Origin: Curvibacter sp. GWA2_64_110
GTDB taxonomy: Bacteria > Pseudomonadota > Gammaproteobacteria > Burkholderiales > Burkholderiaceae_C
DNA: 64,000 bases
Assembly: GCA_001797315.1 (NCBI GenBank)
Contig: MGPC01000018.1
Location: 124,001-188,000, forward strand
Direction: 5' to 3'
Shown here: positions 1-10,168 of the stretch, one piece after another
Numbering within the stretch: position 1 is the stretch's first letter
Layout of the letters: the number at the start of each line of letters is the position of its first letter
Program-made: the position numbers and the translations under genes
Notes under the pieces: model-generated
Databases searched by the model: none
Seen by the model: only the letters and a program-made list of their open reading frames with translations
Told to the model about the DNA's origin: nothing

Positions 1-306
1 TTGCATCAGCAACTCGTTGAGGTAGTAGCCGGACAGCAGCGCCTCGCCGGTGGGCATGACATGCCCGCCCATCCACTCGGCACTCTTGAGGGTACGGACC
101 TCGGCGTCACCACCGAAGGCCAGCTGCAAAGGCTGCAGCGGCAGCAAGACCGGACGGAAACTGGAACTGGGCCGCTTGGCCCCCTTGGCCACCAGCGCGA
201 TACGGCCGTGGTGACGCGTGAACACGTCCAGGATCAGGCTGGACTCGCTCCAGTCATAGCGGTGCAGCACAAAGGCCGGTTCGTCTGAAATGCGCTTGGT
301 CGCCAT
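1..306 (-). CDS. recO: RecO, recombination mediator, N-terminal part (truncated by window edge)
   Basis: The reverse strand from an ATG at 306 encodes 102 residues beginning [20 protein letters not shown], followed by a stretch with [12 protein letters not shown] and [10 protein letters not shown]. This matches the N-terminal OB-fold of RecO, which loads RecA onto SSB-coated DNA with RecR. The position directly downstream of era is the standard betaproteobacterial arrangement. The C-terminal zinc-finger half lies outside the window. A gap of about 130 bp with a GC-rich repeat-like segment separates it from era. Confidence 0.9.
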   Translation of the reverse strand, partial: MATKRISDEPAFVLHRYDWSESSLILDVFTRHHGRIALVAKGAKRPSSSFRPVLLPLQPLQLAFGGDAEVRTLKSAEWMGGHVMPTGEALLSGYYLNELLMQ

Positions 307-364
307 CGCCCGGTACTCCGAACGCCAGGGACGCTTACCAGCGAACGCCGCGGAACTGGCTTTG

Positions 365-432
365 CCAGGCCGCTGGCGTTGCCCCCTGCAAGGGGGGGGG
401 CGGAGCGACACGCAGTGCGCGCAGCCTGGGGG
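365..432. repeat. GC-rich intergenic repeat-like segment between era and recO
   Basis: The gap between the two genes holds a CCCCCTGC/AAGGGGGGGG inverted block followed by a GC-rich tail ending in CTGGGGG. It resembles the GC-rich intergenic segments common in Comamonadaceae (from memory, not searched). A related CCCCCAAGGGG block lies near 19510-19560. It could act as an RNA hairpin between era and recO, but the transcriptional effect is unknown. Confidence 0.35.
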
Positions 433-437
433 TGTTC

Positions 438-1409
438 CTACTCATACCCGAAAGAGCGCACGCGGGCCTCGTCGTCTGCCCAGCCGGAACGCACCTTGAC
501 CCAGAGTTCCAGAAATACCTTGGCATCCATCAGCTTCTCGAGCTCGACCCGGGTCTCGGTGCCGATGCGCTTGATGCGCTCGCCCTTGTCGCCGATCACC
601 ATGGCCTTGTGGCCTTCGCGCTCCACCACGATGGTGGCGGCGATCCTGACCAGGCGCTTCTGGCCCTTGCGGCCCGCTTCTTCCTCGAACTTGTCGATCA
701 CCACGGTCGAGGTGTAGGGCAGCTCGTCGCCGGTCAGGCGGAACAGCTTTTCACGCACGGTCTCCGAGGCCAGGAATTTCTCGCTGCGGTCGGTCAGCTC
801 GTCTTCGGCATACCACCAGTCCTGCTCGGGCAGGTATTTCTCGCAGATGCCCAGCAGGCGCTCGATGTCCTTGGCGTTCTTGGCCGACATCGGCACGAAT
901 TCGGCAAACGGATGGCGCTGCTGCATCTCCTGCAGCCACGGCGCAATCTCGGCGCGGCGGTTCACCGTGTCGAGCTTGTTGGCCACCAGCAGGGTGGGGA
1001 TGTCCTTGTTCAAAAGGGCCAGCACCTTGGCATCGGCCTGGTTGAACATGCCGGCCTCCACCACGTACAGGATCAGGTCCACATCGCCCACCGCGCCCAT
1101 CACCGTCTTGTTGAGGGAACGGTTCAGCGCGTTGTTGTGGCGGGTCTGGAAACCCGGGGTGTCGACAAACACGAACTGGGTCGCACCCTGGGTACGCATG
1201 CCGGTGATGCGGTGGCGCGTGGTCTGTGCCTTGCGCGAGGTGATGCTGATCTTCTGACCCACCAGCGCATTGAGCAGGGTGGATTTGCCCACATTGGGTT
1301 TGCCGACGATGGCCACCAGGCCGCAGCGCCGCGCCCCGGCTTGCGCGTCATTCTGGCCGCTGAGCCCCGTGGAATCTTCGCTATCAGCTACTGAATTCAT
1401 AGCATTCAT
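438..1409 (-). CDS. era: GTPase Era
   Basis: The 323-aa protein has the P-loop GKPNVGKST (about 36-44), DTPGF (83-87), NKLD (144-147) and a C-terminal KH domain with [13 protein letters not shown]. Era binds the 3' end of 16S rRNA and acts in 30S maturation. Its start overlaps the rnc stop by 4 bases (ATGA), so translation is probably coupled. The first eight codons are built from a dispersed 17-bp repeat core that ends three bases from the start codon. This gives a non-conserved N-terminal tail of about 28 residues ahead of the G domain. A second in-frame ATG (codon 4) lies inside that core. Confidence 0.97.
   Translation of the reverse strand: MNAMNSVADSEDSTGLSGQNDAQAGARRCGLVAIVGKPNVGKSTLLNALVGQKISITSRKAQTTRHRITGMRTQGATQFVFVDTPGFQTRHNNALNRSLNKTVMGAVGDVDLILYVVEAGMFNQADAKVLALLNKDIPTLLVANKLDTVNRRAEIAPWLQEMQQRHPFAEFVPMSAKNAKDIERLLGICEKYLPEQDWWYAEDELTDRSEKFLASETVREKLFRLTGDELPYTSTVVIDKFEEEAGRKGQKRLVRIAATIVVEREGHKAMVIGDKGERIKRIGTETRVELEKLMDAKVFLELWVKVRSGWADDEARVRSFGYE
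1380..1409 (-). repeat. Dispersed 17-bp-core element, copy 1 (era start)
   Basis: On the minus strand the core GCTATGAATTCAGTAGC occupies 1403-1387 and is followed by TGATAGC. It matches the cores at 24943 and 43921 at 15 of 17 positions. It encodes era codons 3-8 in frame. The inverted half-sites GCTAT / GTAGC can pair. Confidence 0.7.
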
Positions 1410-2098
1410 GACTTGCCTTGGGTCTTGATCGTCTGCAGCATGGCGGCGGCGGCGGCCTGCTCGCCGGCCCGGCGCGAGCCGCCAATGCCACGCTCGACCA
1501 GCTGCAATTCGGGAATTTCACATTCGACATCGAAGGTCTGCTTGTGCGCCACGCCCAGCGTGGCCACCACGCGGTAGAGCGGCAGTTTCATCTTGCGCCC
1601 CTGCAGCCATTCCTGCAACTCGGTCTTGGGGTCCTTGGCGCTGGCCTGCATCTGCGGGTTGATTTCGACCGCCTGGAACAGGCGCTGCACCAGCGCCTGG
1701 GCCGCCGCATAACCGGCATCCAGATAGACGGCGCCCAGCACCGCTTCCAGCGCATCGGCCAGGATGGAGGGCCGCTTGTGGCCGCCGGAACGCACCTCGC
1801 CTTCGCCCAGCCGCACCACACCGGGCAGGCCCAGTTCCACCGCCAGCTGGTGCAGGGTGTCCTGCTTGACCAGGTTGGCGCGGATGCGCGAGAGGTCGCC
1901 CTCCGGCAGGGCGCGCAGGCGCTCGTACAGCAGGTGCGCCACCGACAGGTTGAGCACCGAGTCGCCGAGGAATTCGAGACGTTCGTTGTGGTCGGCCGAA
2001 AAGCTGCGGTGCGTAACGGCACGCGTCAGCAGCGACGGATCGGAGAAGGAATGCTGCAAGCGGGCTTGCAACGCAGAAAGGCCATCAGACACAGGCAT
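1406..2098 (-). CDS. rnc: Ribonuclease III
   Basis: The 230-aa protein carries the RNase III signature [12 protein letters not shown] (38-49), a second catalytic helix with [16 protein letters not shown], and a C-terminal double-stranded-RNA-binding domain ending in [15 protein letters not shown]. It cleaves double-stranded RNA, including the 30S rRNA precursor. It sits between DUF4845 and era in a tightly packed minus-strand operon and overlaps era by 4 bases. Length and motifs are normal for the family. Confidence 0.97.
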   Translation of the reverse strand: MPVSDGLSALQARLQHSFSDPSLLTRAVTHRSFSADHNERLEFLGDSVLNLSVAHLLYERLRALPEGDLSRIRANLVKQDTLHQLAVELGLPGVVRLGEGEVRSGGHKRPSILADALEAVLGAVYLDAGYAAAQALVQRLFQAVEINPQMQASAKDPKTELQEWLQGRKMKLPLYRVVATLGVAHKQTFDVECEIPELQLVERGIGGSRRAGEQAAAAAMLQTIKTQGKS

Positions 2099-2106
2099 CC
2101 ATCACG

Positions 2107-2490
2107 CTATTTGGAACGACCGGCGTACTTGAGGGTCAGCCAGGCCGGGCCGGCGAGGTGGATTTCGCGCTGGTAGGCGAAACTCACCACCACCTTGTCG
2201 CCCTCTTTGGTGACTTCGAGATCCTTGCCGCTGATGGACTTGATGTCGTCGATCTGGGCCGCCTTGTCGAAGATGGCCCGCACTTCCGGCACCGTATTGC
2301 CGTCACGCGCCTTGTTGACGGCCTTGTTCACCGCCTGGTACTCGATCAGCGTCGGCACGACCTGGGCGGCCACCACACCGAGCACGGCCAGCACGGCGCC
2401 GACGAACAGCAGCCCCAGGAAGGTGATGCCGCGCTGAGCCGACTTGCGTTGTCCCTTCATAGCTTTCCCCATGGTATGTTGCATGGCCAT
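2107..2490 (-). CDS. DUF4845 family membrane-anchored protein
   Basis: The 127-aa protein has a short basic N-terminus, one hydrophobic segment (about residues 18-40, FLGLLFVGAVLAVLGVVAAQ) and a small soluble domain ending LTLKYAGRSK. The family has no assigned function. It is conserved between lepB and rnc in betaproteobacteria. The N-terminal pattern (RGITFLGLL) resembles a pseudopilin-type segment. The lepB stop and this start share one base (TGATG), which suggests coupled translation. The ATG at codon 11 (MKGQRKS) is an alternative start. Confidence 0.8.
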   Translation of the reverse strand: MAMQHTMGKAMKGQRKSAQRGITFLGLLFVGAVLAVLGVVAAQVVPTLIEYQAVNKAVNKARDGNTVPEVRAIFDKAAQIDDIKSISGKDLEVTKEGDKVVVSFAYQREIHLAGPAWLTLKYAGRSK

Positions 2491-3454
2491 CAGTTGAATG
2501 AGCCAATGCGTTTCAGGTTGCTGAAATTCATCCAGACAAAGAAGGCCTTGCCCACGATGTTCTGGTCCGGCACAAAGCCCCAGAAACGCGAATCGAGCGA
2601 ATTATCGCGATTGTCGCCCATCATGAAGTAGTGGCCCGCGGGCACCTTGCACACCACGCCCTCGATGCTGTAGCGGCAGCTGTCGCGGTACGGAAACTCC
2701 TCCACGCCCGGGATGAAAGCCGGGCGTTCGTCATCGGTCAGGATGCGGTGCCGGGCGGCACCGAGCGACTCCTCGTACTGCTTGAAGTAACGCATGGCGC
2801 TTTCGTCGAAGAACTCGGGCACCGCGCTGGTGGCCACCGGCTGGCCGTTGATGGTCAGACGCTTGTTCAGGTAGGCCACCTCGTCGCCCGGCACGCCGAC
2901 CACACGCTTGATGTAGTCCAGGCTCGGCTTCGGGGGGTAGCGGAACACCATGATGTCGCCGCGTTCGACCTTGTTGCCTTCGGTGATCTTGGTGTTGATC
3001 ACCGGCAGGCGCACGCCGTAATGGAATTTGTTCACCAGGATCAGGTCGCCCACCAGCAAGGTCGGGATCATGGAGCCGGACGGAATCTTGAACGGTTCGA
3101 ACAGGAAGGAGCGCAGCAGAAAGACCGCCAGGATCACCGGAAACAGACCGGCGGTCCAGTCCAGCCACCAGGGCTGCATCAGCAGCTTCTCGCGCGCCGG
3201 CGCGATGTTGCTGTCGACCTGGGTGATGCCCAGCTTGTTCAGATCGGTGCTGCGCTGCAGCGCCTCGGCTTCGAGCTTGGCCGCCGCCTGCTGACGCTGC
3301 GGCAGGAAGTAGAAACGTTCGGCCAGCCAGTACAGGCCGGTGATGACGGTGGCCAGGAACAGCAGCAGGGCAAAGTTACCCTCGATGACGCCGAAGTACC
3401 AGGAGCCGGCATAACCGGCAAAGGCGGCGAGGATGATGGTGGTGAGGAACTGCA

Positions 3455-3455
<1 letters not shown>
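2490..3455 (-). CDS. lepB: Signal peptidase I
   Basis: The 321-aa protein has N-terminal membrane segments (about 1-20, 27-45 and 103-118). The S26 motifs follow: PSGSMIPTL with nucleophile Ser128, YIKRVVGVPGD with the general-base Lys183, and GDNRDNSLDSR near the C-terminus. It removes signal peptides at the periplasmic face of the inner membrane. Start and stop overlap lepA and DUF4845 by one base each (TGATG), typical of a translationally coupled lepA-lepB operon. Confidence 0.97.
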
Positions 3456-5266
<1,811 letters not shown>

Positions 5267-5310
5267 CAACGGAAACGCTTAAGTGATTGAATTAAAACGG
5301 CGCAGAAAAG

Positions 5311-5342
5311 AAAAAAGGGCGCGTCGAGTTGTGACGCGCCCT
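5311..5342 (-). terminator. Hairpin plus T-run in the lepA leader
   Basis: On the minus strand AGGGCGCGTC and GACGCGCCCT form a perfect 10-bp stem with a 7-base loop, followed directly by TTTTTTCTTTT. It has the form of an intrinsic terminator but ends only about 45 bases before the lepA start. It either backs up the mucD terminator or acts as an attenuator for lepA. Confidence 0.7.
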
Positions 5343-5457
5343 AAACCAACAATCTATGGCAACTGCGATAGTTGGAGCTTCATTGTAGGCAAAAAGCCTG
5401 GTCCGTACAGCCCGAAAATCAGTCGCCAAGGGTCGTTGCAGCGCAGCAACAAGGAAT

Positions 5458-5525
5458 TTATACACAGCTTATCAACATTCTTCAGTGGAGAGATTCTGGA
5501 CAACTTGTGGGCGATCTGTGGATCG
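5458..5525. promoter_or_regulatory. DnaA-box cluster
   Basis: TTATACACA at 5458-5466 is a perfect match to the consensus TTATNCACA. TTATCAACA at 5469-5477 has one mismatch. Two weaker inverted boxes (TGTGGGCGA at 5506 and TGTGGATCG at 5517) follow. Adjacent AT-rich DNA makes the region oriC-like, although dnaA, dnaN and rpmH are not nearby. Confidence 0.45.
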
Positions 5526-5721
5526 TCTCAGTCCGGCTCTACCCCATCTCGTATCGTGGATTAGCAACTTTTCAATATGCCTGTAATCCTCAATCTGAGG
5601 ACTCCATTCTAACCAATTTAAGCAAATCAACAGAAAAAAGTTAGTAATCACAAACTATTTTGAAGTCTCAAGGAGGGCGAAAAATTTAAAAAAATAATTT
5701 TTTACTGCCCTCACATCCGAC

Positions 5722-5756
5722 AAAAACCCCCAAACCCGAGTCGGGGTTGGGGGTTT
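5722..5756 (-). terminator. Intrinsic terminator downstream of mucD
   Basis: AAAACCCCCAAACCC pairs with GGGGTTGGGGGTTTT around a short loop. On the minus strand the stem is followed by TTTTTG. It lies 23 bases past the mucD stop codon. Confidence 0.85.
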
Positions 5757-5778
5757 TGGGTGTCGGCCTGTGGCCTGT

Positions 5779-7242
5779 TCAGCGTACCGGACGGATCACC
5801 GCGTACTGCGCCCAGTCGCCACGCCGAAACAGCACATTGATGGGTTTGCCCTTGTCGAGCCGTCCCAGCACGGCCTCGAACTCGCGCACGCTGCCCACCT
5901 CGACATTGGCCACCGCCAGAATGACGTCGCCTTCGCGCAAGCCGGCCCGGGCGGCGGCCTCGGTGGCGGCGTTCACCAGCACGCCGCCCTTGAGCTTGAG
6001 TTCCTTCTTCTGCGCCTCCGTCAAATCGGCCACGAGCAGACCGAGCGATTGGGCGGCACCACTGATACGCGGCTTTTCCTCACGTTCCTTGCGCGCCGGC
6101 TTGTCGGCCTCGACCTCGCCGATGGTCACGCTCAGGTCCTTGGTGCTGCCGCGGCGGAACACGGTCAAGGGACTGCGCGTGCCGGGCTTGATGTTGCCCA
6201 CCAGGCGCGGCAAGTCGGTCGATTTCTCGATCACCTTGCCGTCGAACTTGAGGATGATGTCGCCGGCTTCCACGCCCGCCTTCTCGGCCGGCGAGCCGCT
6301 CTCCACGCCGCGCACCAGGGCGCCCTGCGGCTTGCCCAGCCCGATGGCCTCGGCCACCTCCTTGGTCACCTGGTCGATCTGCACGCCGATGCGCCCGCGC
6401 GTCACCCGGCCGCTGGCGCGCAGCTGCTCGCTCACACGGATGGCCTCGTCGATCGGGATGGCGAAGGCGATGCCCATATACCCCCCGGAGCGCGAATAGA
6501 TCTGGCTGTTGATGCCCACCACCTCGCCGCGCATATTGATCAGCGGGCCGCCCGAATTGCCGGGGTTGATGGCCACATCGGTCTGAATGAAAGGCAGGTA
6601 GTCCCCCGTGTCGCGCTGCTTGGCGCTCACGATGCCGGCCGTCACCGAGTTCTCCAGGCCGAAGGGCGATCCAATGGCCATGACCCACTCGCCGACCTTC
6701 AGCCGGTTCACGTCGCCGATCTTCACCGCCGGCAGACCACTGGCCTCGATCTTCACCACCGCCACATCGGTGCGCTTGTCGGCCCCGACCAGGCGGGCCT
6801 TGAACTCGCGCTTGTCGGTCAGCGTGACGATCATCTCGTCGGCCCCGTCGACCACGTGCGCATTGGTCATGATGAAGCCATCGGCCGACAGGATGAAGCC
6901 GGAACCGACGCCGCGCGGCTGCTCTTCCTCCTGCGGCTGATTGGAGCGCGGCCCCTGCTGGCGCGGCGGCATGTTGGGAACCGGCAGACCGAAGCGGCGG
7001 AAGAACTCCAGCATCTCCTCGTCCACGCCGCTGCCGTTGCTGGGACGCACCGTGACTTTCTCGATGGTGCGGATATTGACCACCGACGGCCCCACCTGCT
7101 CCACCAGGTCGGTGAAATCCGGCAGCACACGCGTTTGCGCCGTAGCGGCCTGCGCCGGCAGCAGCAGCGCTGACACAGCGGCCAGAACCGCCCCCAGCCA
7201 GAGGGTTGAACGCAGTTTTTGACTTGCGATACCAAACATCAT
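5779..7242 (-). CDS. mucD: DegP/MucD-family periplasmic serine protease
   Basis: The 487-aa HtrA-family protein has an N-terminal signal sequence (about 1-36). A trypsin-like domain carries His129 (TNAHVV), Asp159 (RTDVAV) and Ser230 (NPGNSGGPL), and two PDZ domains follow. It degrades or refolds damaged envelope proteins. The start at 7242 (MMFGIASQK) was chosen because GAGAGG precedes it and the signal peptide follows; the frame stays open for 66 more codons upstream. It follows rseB in the rpoE-rseA-rseB cluster, which fits sigma-E control. Confidence 0.93.
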   Translation of the reverse strand: MMFGIASQKLRSTLWLGAVLAAVSALLLPAQAATAQTRVLPDFTDLVEQVGPSVVNIRTIEKVTVRPSNGSGVDEEMLEFFRRFGLPVPNMPPRQQGPRSNQPQEEEQPRGVGSGFILSADGFIMTNAHVVDGADEMIVTLTDKREFKARLVGADKRTDVAVVKIEASGLPAVKIGDVNRLKVGEWVMAIGSPFGLENSVTAGIVSAKQRDTGDYLPFIQTDVAINPGNSGGPLINMRGEVVGINSQIYSRSGGYMGIAFAIPIDEAIRVSEQLRASGRVTRGRIGVQIDQVTKEVAEAIGLGKPQGALVRGVESGSPAEKAGVEAGDIILKFDGKVIEKSTDLPRLVGNIKPGTRSPLTVFRRGSTKDLSVTIGEVEADKPARKEREEKPRISGAAQSLGLLVADLTEAQKKELKLKGGVLVNAATEAAARAGLREGDVILAVANVEVGSVREFEAVLGRLDKGKPINVLFRRGDWAQYAVIRPVR

Positions 7243-7303
7243 CGACCTCTCATTGACAAAAAACCATCGCCCGGAACAAAGACGCCAGAACGAACATAAG
7301 GCT

Positions 7304-8371
7304 TCATTTCTTCCGCTCAAGCCCCTGGGCAAACGCCTGCAGCGTCGGCCCCGGTACCTCGCCCACCACCGTGAGCCACCAGCCGCCATCCTTGTTGCTG
7401 CTTTTGTCCGCCATGCGCCGCAGCAGGGTATGCGTCGCACCCATCGCCATCAGGCCTTCGGCGCCATGGCGGCGACGATCGAAGGGCTCGATGAACAGCG
7501 ACACCGAAGCCAGTCCGTCGGAAAACACCCACTGCACCAGCGGGTCAGAGGATTGGGCATCGGTACCGGCGGGACGCCGGTAGCAGCTCATGGGCCGGAA
7601 GCCGGGCACGGGGCTCTTGAGCTGCCAGCCCTCGGCCGCCGCCGTGGTCTTGACCAGTTCCGGCTTTTCCAGCTTGTAGCCTTCGGTGTTGCGCATCATC
7701 TGCGTCAGCTTGTCCATGCTGACCGGCACATCCAGCTGAAGCTCGGAGAAAGCCACCTGCTCGAGCACGTGACCGTCCAGATCGAGCGTCTGCAGCTTGA
7801 CGACCAGGCCGGTCTTTTTCTCGCTCCAGATGCGGTAGCCGAAGCGCAGCTTGTCCTTGGGCGCCAGCTGCACCACGTCGGCCTCGAAACCGGCCACCCG
7901 CTCGCTGCCCTGCGCGCGCGCGCTGTAGAACTGGTCGATGGCGCTGTCGGGCGACTTGAGCAGGTGCGGGAACAGGCCCAGCGACTCGCGCTTTTCCGTC
8001 ACTGCCACCTTGCTCTGCGGCGAGAAGGTAATGACCTCGTCGTTGCGGCGGAAGGTGGAGCGCGGCGTGCCGGAAAGCGATTCCACACGCTCGATCTGCT
8101 TCTCGCCATCACACACATGCCAGATGCGCGAACTCGCCATGGCGCCACCGGAAGACACCACCAGCGTGCCGATGTAGGCGCGCCGGCGCGAAGCCTCGTG
8201 CAGGCGCATCAGCCAGTCGGTGATGCTGCGCTCGGCCGCAGCGTTGGTGGCAGCGGCCTCGGTTGATCCGCCGGCGGTTTGCGCCTGGCCGCCCAAGCCG
8301 GCCAGCAGCAGGACACTGGCCAGCAGCAGGCGAAACATGGAAATGGGGTTCATGCGGAACAGGTCGCTCAT
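7304..8371 (-). CDS. rseB: RseB/MucB, periplasmic regulator of sigma-E
   Basis: The 355-aa protein has a signal peptide (MFRLLLASVLLLAGLGG, from about residue 12) and the two-domain MucB/RseB fold: a lipoprotein-like N-terminal domain with SITDWLMRLHEASRRRAYIG and a smaller C-terminal domain. RseB binds the periplasmic part of RseA and shields it from proteolysis until envelope stress. It lies between rseA and mucD. ATG codons at 8371, 8353 and 8338 are all possible starts. Confidence 0.9.
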   Translation of the reverse strand: MSDLFRMNPISMFRLLLASVLLLAGLGGQAQTAGGSTEAAATNAAAERSITDWLMRLHEASRRRAYIGTLVVSSGGAMASSRIWHVCDGEKQIERVESLSGTPRSTFRRNDEVITFSPQSKVAVTEKRESLGLFPHLLKSPDSAIDQFYSARAQGSERVAGFEADVVQLAPKDKLRFGYRIWSEKKTGLVVKLQTLDLDGHVLEQVAFSELQLDVPVSMDKLTQMMRNTEGYKLEKPELVKTTAAAEGWQLKSPVPGFRPMSCYRRPAGTDAQSSDPLVQWVFSDGLASVSLFIEPFDRRRHGAEGLMAMGATHTLLRRMADKSSNKDGGWWLTVVGEVPGPTLQAFAQGLERKK

Positions 8372-8391
8372 GCCATGCAGCTTTCGGTCAT

Positions 8392-9015
8392 TCAGCGGGC
8401 TGGCCGCTCGTAGGTGGCATTGCGCACGAAACCGGCCGGCATCTGCAGCGCCGAGGTACCGCCAAACTGCTGGTGCGCCGCCAGCAGCTGATCCAGGCGC
8501 GGGTCGCGGATCATGGCCTGTGCCGCCTCGGCAACGACAGGCTGCACTGGCGCGCCCGCCTGGGCCAGCTGGTCGCCCCCCTGCGCCGTGCCGTAGGACG
8601 AGGCCAGCTGCCAGCCGACCACCATCACGGCCGCCAGCGAGGCGAAACCGGCCACCAGCTTCCAGCGCAGGCTGGCGTCGTTGACACCTGGATCTTCTGC
8701 ATGATTTCGGCCAGAGGCGCTTGATGCATATGCGCCAACAGCTATCAATTCAATAGCATTCTGAGACTGGAGCGCCGGGTTTTCCTGCTGCAGACGCTGG
8801 CGCAAGCGGGCGGCAAAGGCTGCGTCGCGCGTACCGTCGGCGGCCAGTTCATCCGAGCGCAGCACATCGCCCACCAGATGGTAGGCCTGCCACTGGGCAC
8901 GGGCGTCCTCGCTGTGCTCGATCAGGGCCAAGGCACGCGCGAACTCCTCGCCGCGCAGTTGTCCATCTGCCAGGGCCGAAACCAGTTCACGCGTCTTCGA
9001 CATGTCTTGCGTCAT
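8392..9015 (-). CDS. rseA: RseA/MucA, anti-sigma-E factor
   Basis: The 207-aa inner-membrane protein has an N-terminal anti-sigma domain (RELVSALADGQLRGEEF, then WQAYHLVGDVLRSDEL), a membrane segment at about 117-136 and a periplasmic tail. It holds RpoE inactive. The cytoplasmic linker at about 86-101 (NAIELIAVGAYASSAS) is encoded by a copy of the dispersed repeat, so the linker is probably an in-frame insertion. It is followed by rseB. Confidence 0.92.
   Translation of the reverse strand: MTQDMSKTRELVSALADGQLRGEEFARALALIEHSEDARAQWQAYHLVGDVLRSDELAADGTRDAAFAARLRQRLQQENPALQSQNAIELIAVGAYASSASGRNHAEDPGVNDASLRWKLVAGFASLAAVMVVGWQLASSYGTAQGGDQLAQAGAPVQPVVAEAAQAMIRDPRLDQLLAAHQQFGGTSALQMPAGFVRNATYERPAR
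8716..8757. repeat. Dispersed 17-bp-core element, copy 2 (inside rseA)
   Basis: The core GCTATCAATTCAATAGC (8741-8757) is nearly palindromic. Next to it GGCGCTTGATGCATATGCGCC contains another inverted repeat. It is read in frame as the RseA linker (AIELIAV then GAYASSA). The flank GCGCATATGCATCAAG resembles the flank of the copy at 24943. Confidence 0.7.
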
Positions 9016-9037
9016 CTTCCACTACCTCAGTTTCGTC

Positions 9038-9664
9038 TTACCAGCGCTTGCCGGACTGGTGTTCCAGCAGCGGCCGCACCCGCGCCGAAATGGCCTCGCG
9101 CGCCCGGAAGATCCGGGACCGCACGGTGCCGATCGGGCAATCCATGGCGGCGGCGATGTCCTCATAACTCAGCCCTTCGATTTCGCGCAGCGTCACCGCC
9201 TGGCGCAAATCCTCGGGCAGGGCCTCCATGGCCGCATTGACGGCTTGCACAATCTCATTGGCCGCCAGTACCGATTCCGGCGTTTCATCTGTCGTTGGTT
9301 CGTTTCCGGGGCGGGAAGTTTCATCTTCCTCGTCGCCGGACCGAAAAGCGGCCTCCGTCACCAGCGGATCGCGCTTGAGCTCCAGCAGGAACTTCTTTGC
9401 CGTGTTCACCGCAATGCGGTACAGCCAGGTGTAGAACTGGGCATCGCCGCGGAACTGGTGCAGCGCCCGGTAGGCCCGGATGAAGGTTTCCTGGGCAATG
9501 TCCTCCACCAGATCGGTGTCGCGCACCATGCGGCCGATCAGGCGCTGGATGCGGCGCTGGTACTTGACGACCAGCAGCTCGAACGCATGCTGATCCCCGG
9601 CCAGCGTGCGCTCGACCAGCAGCCCATCGCTGTTGTCAACGGCCGGCTGAGCAGACTCCTTCAT
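9038..9664 (-). CDS. rpoE: RNA polymerase sigma factor RpoE (ECF)
   Basis: The 208-aa ECF sigma factor has region 2 (DLVEDIAQETFIRAYRALHQF) and region 4 (LREIEGLSYEDIAAAMDCPI, then GTVRSRIFRARE). It directs the envelope-stress regulon. The ATG at 9664 overlaps the upstream ygfX-like stop by 4 bases (ATGA). The frame is open further upstream, but that stretch is the ygfX-like gene in another frame, so the longer form was rejected. It is followed by rseA, rseB and mucD. Confidence 0.96.
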   Translation of the reverse strand: MKESAQPAVDNSDGLLVERTLAGDQHAFELLVVKYQRRIQRLIGRMVRDTDLVEDIAQETFIRAYRALHQFRGDAQFYTWLYRIAVNTAKKFLLELKRDPLVTEAAFRSGDEEDETSRPGNEPTTDETPESVLAANEIVQAVNAAMEALPEDLRQAVTLREIEGLSYEDIAAAMDCPIGTVRSRIFRAREAISARVRPLLEHQSGKRW

Positions 9665-10146
9665 GCGCGCCCTGGGCCGGCATGCGTCAACCCGTCGGCT
9701 CCCGCGCCAGAATGACCGGCGCCGGCGCGCGAAGCACGCGACCACAAGGCCCGGCGCAGCGCGTCCCAGCGGGTCGGCTCGGTCGTGCGCGCCAGCCAGA
9801 GCCAGCGCGAAGCGCCGGCATGCGGCCGGAACGCCAGCAAGACCCACGGCTGGAAATCCAGCGCCGGGCGCACCGTACCGCTCAGACTGTTGCTGCCGAC
9901 CTGCCAGGTCCACTGCTGGCCGTCCCAGCGCAAGCTGCCCCCGGGCGCCGCCCGCAGGCTGCGCAGGGCCAGCAGGACGGTCAGCAGCCACAGCAGCAAG
10001 GCCAGCCCCTGCGGCCAGCCGATGCGGCCGGCGTCCCGGATCCAGAGCGCGCAGACAGCGGCTCCCAGCCCCGACAGCACCAGCGTCAGCCAGCCCTGCA
10101 TGTGACAACGCCCCACCGGATAAGTAACCGCTGGGGCGCTGTGCAT
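9661..10146 (-). CDS. YgfX/CptA-like small membrane protein
   Basis: From ATG 10146 this encodes about 161 aa with two adjacent hydrophobic segments near the N-terminus (GWLTLVLSGLGAAVCALWI and GLALLLWLLTVLLALRSL). A soluble tail has LRWDGQQWTW, a hallmark of YgfX-like proteins. The relationship is inferred from architecture and this motif. It lies 22 bases after fabF and overlaps rpoE by 4, linking the two operons. The role is unknown here; some family members affect cell shape or act with SdhE-like proteins. Confidence 0.6.
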   Translation of the reverse strand: MHSAPAVTYPVGRCHMQGWLTLVLSGLGAAVCALWIRDAGRIGWPQGLALLLWLLTVLLALRSLRAAPGGSLRWDGQQWTWQVGSNSLSGTVRPALDFQPWVLLAFRPHAGASRWLWLARTTEPTRWDALRRALWSRASRAGAGHSGAGADGLTHAGPGRA

Positions 10147-10168
10147 GCTGAAACTCCGGCTGGGCGCG

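Larger units (their letters stand above)
5267..5778. other. 512-bp AT-rich intergenic region between lepA and mucD
   Basis: This gap is clearly lower in GC than its surroundings, especially 5560-5720. It contains a hairpin next to lepA (5311-5342), a DnaA-box cluster (5458-5525), an A/T-rich stretch with runs of A and T (about 5680-5705) and the mucD terminator (5722-5756). The lepA promoter must lie in it, but no convincing -35/-10 pair was found. The two short plus-strand reading frames across it have no recognisable protein character. Confidence 0.6.

Noticed and set aside
5283-5644. Two short plus-strand open frames in the lepA-mucD gap
   Set aside because: They have no Shine-Dalgarno, no domain and odd composition, and they lie across the DnaA-box cluster and hairpin, so they are more likely chance frames.
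9038-10108. Long N-terminal extension of RpoE
   Set aside because: The extra residues are the ygfX-like gene read in another frame. The conserved sigma factor starts at 9664 with an ATGA overlap.
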